A DNA stretch of 6,876 bases from Peptococcaceae bacterium (GTDB taxonomy: Bacteria; Bacillota; DSM-12270; Thermacetogeniales; Thermacetogeniaceae): positions 246 through 7,121 of the forward strand of contig PKYJ01000153.1 of the NCBI GenBank assembly GCA_003132605.1, read 5' to 3'. The notes under the pieces are model-generated. The model saw only the letters and a program-made list of their open reading frames with translations. It did not search any database and was not told where the DNA came from. Within the stretch, counting starts at the first letter, position 1; the number at the start of each line of letters is the position of its first letter. This document shows positions 1 to 4,202 of the stretch, in pieces. A program made the translations under genes and the position numbers.

Positions 1-36
1 GCTCCTCCTCCTGCTCCTCCTCCTGCTCCTCCTCCC
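1..36. repeat. 12-bp tandem repeat, three copies, coding for Gly-Gly-Gly-Ala in gerAC
   Basis: On the plus strand GCTCCTCCTCCT occurs twice (1-12, 13-24) and a third time with a final C (25-36). The minus strand reads (GGA)3GCA in frame with gerAC, so each unit adds Gly-Gly-Gly-Ala. The array may continue beyond the window. A 12-bp unit keeps the frame, so copy-number change would alter linker length without breaking the gene. Confidence 0.9.
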
Positions 37-236
37 GAGAGACCTGCGTTCAGCTTCAGGGAGAGCACCGACATGAGAATCAGGGGCTTGCCGTTCCTGA
101 CGACCCGGTCGAAGCCGATCATGGTGCACGCGCTGATCTGGTTGAGTTCCTTCCGGTCCCAGCACCCGGTGCAGGAGAGGAGCAGCAGGGCGACCAGCGC
201 CGGGATGAACATTCTAAGAGTCCGACCGATTCTCAA
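1..236 (-). CDS. gerAC: Ger(x)C / GerAC-family spore germination lipoprotein, N-terminal part (gene runs off the left edge)
   Basis: This is the third subunit of a GerA-type germinant receptor, a lipoprotein expected on the outer face of the spore inner membrane. Only 78 codons lie in the window and the frame stays open to position 3. Residues 9-21 are hydrophobic and are followed by Cys22-Thr-Gly-Cys25-Trp-Asp-Arg-Lys-Glu-Leu-Asn; the Gly-Cys-Trp-Asp motif is the hallmark of the family at its lipidation site. The start is taken as TTG at 236 because AAGGAGG (245-251) lies 8 nt upstream; an in-frame ATG at 212 lacks a Shine-Dalgarno. The start lies inside gerAB, whose stop codon is at 214-216, so the reading frames overlap by 23 nt and translational coupling is likely. 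From residue 68 the protein becomes a Gly-Gly-Gly-Ala repeat; glycine-rich stretches near this point occur in other GerC proteins. The symbol is given by family and operon position; which receptor paralogue it is cannot be told. Confidence 0.9.
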   Translation of the reverse strand, partial: MRIGRTLRMFIPALVALLLLSCTGCWDRKELNQISACTMIGFDRVVRNGKPLILMSVLSLKLNAGLSGGGAGGGAGGG

Positions 237-1332
237 GGCGACCGCCTCCTTTGCTTCTGATCACGGCTATCAACAAAACGAGAGCGGGGATGACCAGCTC
301 CACGATGGCGGCGTAGGTGGGCCAGGTATAGATCAGGAAGTCAAACAGCTTCAGGAAGGTGTCGTACAGCACCCTGCTGAGGATGACCACGATTACAGCG
401 ATCGGAAGCAGGGTGACGCGGTAGCTCTTCAGGCCCAGGGCGCCGGCAGCAGCGATGGCCGAGGAATGGATGAAGACCGCCAGCTTGATGGCCACCCCGC
501 CTACCCAGATTATTATCACCAGGGTCTCCAGGCGTTCGATGAAGTTAAACAGCGAGATATACTGGGCCAGGATGAAATAGGGGAAGATCAGGTGGGCCAT
601 CACCAGGTCGCCGAACACCCCCAGGATCACGAGCAGAATTGCGGCGGATGCAACCAGAGTGAAGCCGGCCAGCAGGAGCAGCGTTTTCACGTCCTCGTGC
701 TTCTGGTTCAGGTAGGGATAGAGCATGAGCAGCAGAAACAGCTCGCCCCGCCAGGCGCTGGCGATGAACCCGGCTCTGGCCATGGGCAGGAGGCCGCTTT
801 CGAAAACAGGTCTCAGGTTGTTGAAATCGATATAGTGGGCCGCCAGGCCCAGGATCACTACCAGCGAAAACAGGTAAAACGGCAGGACCAACTGGTTTTC
901 CCGGGCGATCACCTCGATCCCCAGGTAGGCCCCGTAGACGGCCAGCACCACCCATACGACATCCAGCACCACCCCGGGAGTCTGGGTAAAAATGGTGATC
1001 CGGATCAGGCTGGAGCCCTCGTTCAGGATAACGGATCCGAAATGGACGAACATCAGGGCATAGGCGGCAGCCAGCAGCTTGCCGGGTATTTTGCCCAGGA
1101 TCTCCGGCAGGTAATCGGTGAAGGCCTGGGAGGGGAAGCGCCTGGCCAGCGCCAGCACCACGGCGATCACCAGCAACCCGTAAAACGCCGGTATGATGGA
1201 ACCGGCGATCCAGCTGCCCGGGCCGGCCAACTGTGCATACCTGGGCGGCACGTAGAGAGAGGCGGTAACCACTTCTATTGTGAACAGCAGCATGAGCAGC
1301 TGCACGCTGCTGATACGGCCATTGTCCAGCAT
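214..1332 (-). CDS. gerAB: GerAB-family spore germination protein (APC-superfamily permease-like nutrient sensor)
   Basis: This is a 372-residue integral membrane protein, the usual length for the family, with about ten hydrophobic helices spread over residues 10-357 and a short basic C-terminal tail. GerAB proteins resemble amino acid/polyamine/cation transporters; in the GerA receptor this subunit binds the germinant (L-alanine in the Bacillus subtilis GerA case). Family features visible here are the Leu-Arg-Pro-Val-Phe-Glu-Ser-Gly loop near 173-180 and the Phe-Ile-Glu-Arg-Leu-Glu segment before the helix with Ile-Trp-Val-Gly-Gly near 264-279. It is second in the operon, 30 nt after gerAA and overlapping gerAC by 23 nt. 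The ATG at 1332 has a modest AAAGGGA site upstream. The germinant cannot be read from the sequence. The symbol reflects family and operon position; the paralogue is unresolved. Confidence 0.95.
   Translation of the reverse strand: MLDNGRISSVQLLMLLFTIEVVTASLYVPPRYAQLAGPGSWIAGSIIPAFYGLLVIAVVLALARRFPSQAFTDYLPEILGKIPGKLLAAAYALMFVHFGSVILNEGSSLIRITIFTQTPGVVLDVVWVVLAVYGAYLGIEVIARENQLVLPFYLFSLVVILGLAAHYIDFNNLRPVFESGLLPMARAGFIASAWRGELFLLLMLYPYLNQKHEDVKTLLLLAGFTLVASAAILLVILGVFGDLVMAHLIFPYFILAQYISLFNFIERLETLVIIIWVGGVAIKLAVFIHSSAIAAAGALGLKSYRVTLLPIAVIVVILSRVLYDTFLKLFDFLIYTWPTYAAIVELVIPALVLLIAVIRSKGGGRLENRSDS
245..251 (-). promoter_or_regulatory. Strong ribosome binding site of gerAC, inside gerAB
   Basis: On the minus strand this reads AAGGAGG, followed by 8 nt and then TTG at 236. 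It is the reason for preferring the TTG start over the ATG at 212. It lies within the last codons of gerAB, so ribosomes finishing gerAB pass over it. Confidence 0.75.
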
Positions 1333-1362
1333 ACCGATTCCCTTTCTTTCGGCCAGGAAGAT

Positions 1363-2952
1363 TTACTCCCTCGGCTTGGGTGGCTTAGGTTTGTTGTCGT
1401 CCTGCTTGACCGGTTCCACGTATCCTTGCAGCCGCGGCCGCATCTTCATCGCCCAGATCGGCACCCGGACGAAGGTGTCCTTCAAGTCGCCCAGGCTCAG
1501 GGGGGCGAAGGGGGCCAGGTAGGGGATGCCGAACGACCTCAGGGCGCAGGCCTGGAAGGTGACCATGGTAAACATGACCATCACCCCGAACAGACCCATA
1601 ATCCCGGCGGCGATGATAAAGAAGATCCGCAGAGCACGGATGCCGGTCGACAGGCCCAGCGAGGAGATGGTATAGGAGGCGATCGCCGTCAGGGATATGG
1701 TGACCACCACCACCGGGGAGACCAGGCCGGCGCTGACGGCGACCTGCCCGATCAGGATGGCGCCGACCACGCCGATGGTCTGGCCGAAGGGCTTGGGCAG
1801 GCGGATCCCCGCCTCCTGCAGGACCTCGAAGGCCAGTACCATGATTATCGCTTCAACCATACCGGGGAAGGGCACCCCGTTCCGGGAGGCCAGGATCGAC
1901 ATCAGGAAGTCGGTGGGGATCAGGTCCTGGTGGAAGGTGGTGACGGCGACGTAGAAGGCCGGGGCCAGCAGTGCGATCAGGAACGCCCCCCAGCGGATCA
2001 GCCGCATGAAGGTGGAGAACCAGTAGCGGTGGTAGTAGTCCTCGGGGCTCTGCATATCGGTTGCCAGCGTCGAGGGGATGATCAGGGAAAAGGGAGTGCC
2101 GTCGAAGATCAGGGCGGCCTTGCCCTGCAGCAGGGCGGAGACCACCCGGTCCGGACGCTCGGTCGTCCCGATCCCGCTGATCGGGGAGTAGGGGGCGTCC
2201 TGGATCATCTCCTCGATCTGGCCGCTGGCCATGATACCGTCTATCCTGATGCGCGAGAGGCGCGCCTTGATCTCCTCGACCAGTCCCTCGTAGACGATGC
2301 CCTTGAGGTAGACAATGTAGATCCTGGTCTTGCCGATCTCCCCGATATCAATACTCTCGACGGCCAGCCGGGTGGTGTGCAGCCGCTTGCGCACCAGGGC
2401 GAGGTTGAGGCGCCCGTTCTCGTTGAAGGCGTCGAGCGAGCCCCGGGCCACCGACTCGGTCTGCGGCATCATCACCGGACGGTCGATGTCCTCCTTGGCG
2501 GTCAGCAACAGTGCCCGGTCCTGGCCGTCGACGAAGAGCGCCACCAGGCCCTTGGTGATCTCGCCGGCCACGTCCACCCAGCGGTTGTACATGAGGACTC
2601 TGGCGTTGGGAACGGCCTCTTCCATCAGCCATTCCATGGTGATTCCTGACGTTGGCGCCTGGATCGTCTGCAGGGGTTCTGTCACACTCTCTTCCAGCGC
2701 CTCGTGGTTCACCAGAGGATCAAAAAAGACCGCCAAGGCGCGGGTGGACCCCTGCTTGCCGATCCTGATCTCACGCGTCACCAGGTCCTCACAGTGGTCG
2801 AAGATCTCCCCCAACACCTGCTTGTTGTCGTCGAGCTTCTTGGAGAGGAGACGGTCCTCCTGTTCCGGCTCAACCGGGTATGGTTTCTTGAGAGGGCCAC
2901 TGGCTTGCCTGTTGCGCCCGAATAGGTTGAGCAGCCAATGGAACATCGCCAT
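1363..2952 (-). CDS. gerAA: GerAA-family spore germination protein (receptor A subunit, ion channel)
   Basis: This 529-residue protein belongs to the GerA family (PF03323), the A subunit of nutrient germinant receptors, proposed to oligomerise into a ligand-gated ion channel in the spore inner membrane. Residues 1 to about 310 are the soluble N-terminal region. It carries family blocks Gly-Arg-Leu-Asn-Leu-Ala (180-185), Ser-Gly-Gln-Ile-Glu-Glu (243-248), Thr-Glu-Arg-Pro-Asp-Arg (264-269), Asp-Gly-Thr-Pro-Phe (284-288) and Pro-Glu-Asp-Tyr-Tyr (303-307). The C-terminal part has about five membrane helices between 319 and 466, with Pro-Phe-Pro at 361-363, Glu-Ala-Gly-Ile-Arg-Leu-Pro at 380-386 and Arg-Ser-Phe-Gly-Ile-Pro-Tyr at 472-478. 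The tail is rich in Lys and Pro. ATG at 2952 is chosen because GGAGG at 2958-2962 sits 5 nt upstream; GTG at 2955 (2 nt) is too close, and ATG at 2946 (11 nt) is a weaker alternative. It is first in the operon, behind a sigma-G-like promoter. Confidence 0.95.
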   Translation of the reverse strand: MAMFHWLLNLFGRNRQASGPLKKPYPVEPEQEDRLLSKKLDDNKQVLGEIFDHCEDLVTREIRIGKQGSTRALAVFFDPLVNHEALEESVTEPLQTIQAPTSGITMEWLMEEAVPNARVLMYNRWVDVAGEITKGLVALFVDGQDRALLLTAKEDIDRPVMMPQTESVARGSLDAFNENGRLNLALVRKRLHTTRLAVESIDIGEIGKTRIYIVYLKGIVYEGLVEEIKARLSRIRIDGIMASGQIEEMIQDAPYSPISGIGTTERPDRVVSALLQGKAALIFDGTPFSLIIPSTLATDMQSPEDYYHRYWFSTFMRLIRWGAFLIALLAPAFYVAVTTFHQDLIPTDFLMSILASRNGVPFPGMVEAIIMVLAFEVLQEAGIRLPKPFGQTIGVVGAILIGQVAVSAGLVSPVVVVTISLTAIASYTISSLGLSTGIRALRIFFIIAAGIMGLFGVMVMFTMVTFQACALRSFGIPYLAPFAPLSLGDLKDTFVRVPIWAMKMRPRLQGYVEPVKQDDNKPKPPKPRE

Positions 2953-2955
2953 CAC

Positions 2956-2967
2956 CCCCTCCCCCCC
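2956..2967 (-). promoter_or_regulatory. G-rich ribosome binding region of gerAA
   Basis: The minus strand reads seven Gs, an A, then four Gs just before the start (GTG 2955 / ATG 2952). The GGAGG core (2958-2962) gives spacings of 2, 5 and 11 nt to the GTG, first ATG and second ATG, so it favours ATG 2952. The two G runs are prone to length change. Confidence 0.6.
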
Positions 2968-2999
2968 GATTTTTTCGACATCATTCGACCATGCATTTT

Positions 3000-3028
3000 T
3001 AGCATGCGCCCCAGATTGGTTGCTATGT
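3000..3028 (-). promoter_or_regulatory. Candidate sigma-G (forespore) promoter of the gerAA-gerAB-gerAC operon
   Basis: On the minus strand a -35-like ACATA (3024-3028) and a -10-like CATGCTA (3000-3006) are separated by exactly 17 bp. These compare with the known sigma-G pattern of roughly G-H-A-T-R, 17-18 bp, C-A-T-W-H-T-A: four of five and six of seven positions agree. Transcription would begin near 2993, leaving a leader of about 40 nt. GerA-type operons in Bacillus are transcribed by sigma-G, so position and type agree. A TTGACA overlaps the -35, but no sigma-A -10 follows at 17 bp. Confidence 0.6.
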
Positions 3029-3070
3029 CAAGCAATGATTGGGGCGCCTGACTGCGGCAGGCAGGTATAC

Positions 3071-3109
3071 CATAAAAATGTAAGGCGCCCAGACAAAGGC
3101 TGAGCGCCT
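3071..3109 (-). terminator. Probable rho-independent terminator of the HAD phosphatase gene
   Basis: Read on the minus strand, arms 3100-3109 and 3083-3092 form a 10-bp stem (AGGCGCTCAG with CTGGGCGCCT, one G-U pair) around a 7-nt loop. It is followed by TTACATTTTTATG, an interrupted T tract. It lies about 80 nt after the phosphatase stop codon and before the ger promoter, so it would insulate the ger operon from read-through. The T tract is imperfect, hence the moderate confidence. Confidence 0.6.
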
Positions 3110-3186
3110 GATCCTCTTTTAAGATATTTCATGCAATATTACCATATTGAGAGGTGAGGGGAGCACGAGTATTTTGTTTTGGTGGT

Positions 3187-3888
3187 TCAGGTGGCCAGTC
3201 CGGCGTTCACGCCAGAGCGCCACATTTTCGTTGAAGATACCGCCCTGATACTACCCAGAGCATCCAGAAGCTGCATCCAATCGTCTGCAATGAGATCCGG
3301 CTGGTAGGGGCACATCTCCTCGCGGGAGGCGATCCCCCAGGTGACCCCCGCAGTGGCAACGCCGGCGTTCTTTCCCGTCAGGATATCGTACCAACTGTCC
3401 CCCACGTAGACAGCCTGACCCGGCTTTACCGCAAGCAGTTCCAGGCCCCTGAGCAGGCAATCGGGATACGGCTTCGGCCTGCTGGTATCCTCCAGGGCGA
3501 CCACATGGCTAATGTAGCGGTCCAGTCCGGTCATGGACATGCCGGCTACAGCCGGCTCCCTCCGCTTGGAGGTCACCAGCCCCAACTGGTAACCGGCACC
3601 GCACAAGGCATCCAGGGTTTCGATGGTGCCCGGAAACAGTTCGAGCATCTCCGCCTGATGATCATGGTAGAATTCGGTGTAAGCCTTTAAAAACCGCTCC
3701 TCCTGGCCCGGGGCATAGATCTCGGCAGCCTGTCGCAGGGGCAGCCCCACGGTCTTCATCACCCCACTGTCGCCCCAGGGGATTCCGAGATCCGCAAACA
3801 CCTTCTCGAAGGTGCGCCTGATCAGGGGTATCGAGTTGAGCAAGGTTCCGTCTAGGTCAAAGAGCACGGCTCTTAGCTTCTTCTCCAT
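3187..3888 (-). CDS. HAD-superfamily subfamily IA phosphatase (PpaX / phosphoglycolate phosphatase-like)
   Basis: This 233-residue cytoplasmic hydrolase has all four HAD motifs. Motif I is Asp11-Leu-Asp13-Gly-Thr-Leu (nucleophile Asp11, acid/base Asp13), motif II is Val-Thr-Ser107-Lys, motif III is Lys139 in Arg-Pro-Lys-Pro-Tyr-Pro, and motif IV is Gly-Asp164-Ser-Trp-Tyr-Asp168 for Mg2+. The insert between motifs I and II (about 18-85) is the alpha-helical C1 cap of the Gph/PpaX/beta-phosphoglucomutase group, and Gly-Val-Thr-Trp-Gly at 181-185 is typical of Gph-like enzymes. The substrate (phosphoglycolate, pyrophosphate or a sugar phosphate) cannot be decided, so no symbol is given. ATG at 3888 is preferred because GGGGTGA lies 5 nt upstream; GTG at 3897 would add three residues but has only a badly placed site. 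The last 15 or so residues extend past the usual fold. It appears to be a single-gene unit. Confidence 0.92.
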   Translation of the reverse strand: MEKKLRAVLFDLDGTLLNSIPLIRRTFEKVFADLGIPWGDSGVMKTVGLPLRQAAEIYAPGQEERFLKAYTEFYHDHQAEMLELFPGTIETLDALCGAGYQLGLVTSKRREPAVAGMSMTGLDRYISHVVALEDTSRPKPYPDCLLRGLELLAVKPGQAVYVGDSWYDILTGKNAGVATAGVTWGIASREEMCPYQPDLIADDWMQLLDALGSIRAVSSTKMWRSGVNAGLAT

Positions 3889-3911
3889 CTTTTTCACCCC
3901 TCACGGTTTCG

Positions 3912-3942
3912 ATTGTAGCACAAGTGCCGGTACTTTAAGCAA
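3912..3942 (-). promoter_or_regulatory. Candidate sigma-A promoter (extended -10) of the HAD phosphatase gene
   Basis: The minus strand reads TTGCTT (3937-3942), a 19-bp spacer, then TACAAT (3912-3917) directly preceded by TGC, giving an extended -10. The long spacer and weak -35 are partly offset by the TG. Transcription would begin near 3905, leaving a leader of about 17 nt that just holds the GGGGTGA ribosome site. Confidence 0.5.
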
Positions 3943-4047
3943 AACAATATATGGTATGTCATCCTCGACGCGCCCCCCCAGTGACCAACAATTACCACCG
4001 TGGCCTTGGGCAGGAAAAATGTCCAACGGTGTCGAAATGCTGTCCCA

Positions 4048-4150
4048 ACACTTGTCTGAATGTAATTATTAAGGAAGCAAGTGTACGTGCAACTAAGGCT
4101 TCCGCCTTCGCCGGGTACCCTCTGGGTGTGCTTGGCGCAAGCCAAGTTTT
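4048..4150 (+). promoter_or_regulatory. Structured leader with competing helices ahead of the SLH-amidase gene (possible attenuator or riboswitch)
   Basis: Several perfect inverted repeats overlap here. Helix A pairs ACACTTG (4048-4054) with CAAGTGT (4078-4084). Helix B pairs GGAAGC (4073-4078) with GCTTCC (4098-4103), sharing a base with A. Helix C pairs AAGGC (4095-4099) with GCCTT (4104-4108) around TTCC and excludes B. ACCC/GGGT (4117-4127) forms a small hairpin. Last is CTTGGC-GCAA-GCCAAG (4131-4146) followed by TTTT. Overlapping helices ending in a terminator-like hairpin, in the leader of a coding gene, suggest regulated read-through. I could not match it to a known riboswitch class. 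I found no convincing promoter for the transcript: around 3943-4047 there are only weak -10-like stretches. Confidence 0.4.
4131..4150 (+). terminator. Terminator-like hairpin in the leader of the SLH-amidase gene
   Basis: A perfect 6-bp stem CTTGGC/GCCAAG closes a GCAA tetraloop (GNRA type) and is followed by TTTTCTATATT. It has T-rich sequence only on the plus-strand side, so it would act on transcripts heading into the amidase gene 50 nt downstream. No plus-strand gene lies upstream that needs ending, which points to attenuation rather than simple termination. The stem is short and the T run is only four, so it could also be a stability or structural hairpin. Confidence 0.45.
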
Positions 4151-4164
4151 CTATATTCCCATGA

Positions 4165-4177
4165 AGCTTTAAAAGCT
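4165..4177. repeat. Short palindrome upstream of the SLH-amidase start
   Basis: AGCTTT-A-AAAGCT is a perfect 6-bp inverted repeat with a single central base, 25 nt ahead of the ATG at 4203. It could be a small operator or a leader hairpin, but a repeat this short can arise by chance. Confidence 0.3.
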
Positions 4178-4189
4178 CATGGTCATCTC

Positions 4190-4198
4190 GGAGATGAT
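4190..4198 (+). promoter_or_regulatory. Ribosome binding site that fixes the SLH-amidase start at 4203
   Basis: GGAGATGAT matches the anti-Shine-Dalgarno complement GGAGGTGAT at eight of nine positions. Its GGAG core is 9 nt before ATG 4203. The upstream in-frame ATGs at 4179 and 4194 have no usable site; at 4194 the GGAG touches the start codon. Confidence 0.7.
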
Positions 4199-4202
4199 TC
4201 AG

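Noticed and set aside
73..2649. An 858-codon open frame on the plus strand opposite the whole ger operon.
   Set aside because: Its translation is a low-complexity mix of Gln, Asp, His and Gly with no domain or signal. The minus strand in the same place encodes three clear family proteins. GC-rich codon bias in the real genes removes stop codons from the antisense frame.
3041..3066. A second small hairpin (GCCTG/CAGGC) just upstream of the ger promoter.
   Set aside because: The 5-bp stem has no T tract on either strand and is within chance expectation for this GC content.
4113..4127. A sequence that, read on the minus strand (AGAGGGTACCCGGCG), recalls the T-box AGGGTGGNACCGCG signature.
   Set aside because: The match is partial, there is no specifier-loop stem upstream, and the downstream minus-strand gene is a phosphatase rather than an aminoacyl-tRNA synthetase or amino acid gene.
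4010..4128. Resemblance of parts of the amidase leader to a c-di-GMP class I (GEMM) riboswitch.
   Set aside because: A few short stretches look alike, but the conserved GGCAAACC and GACGCAAAGCC blocks are missing, so the class cannot be claimed.
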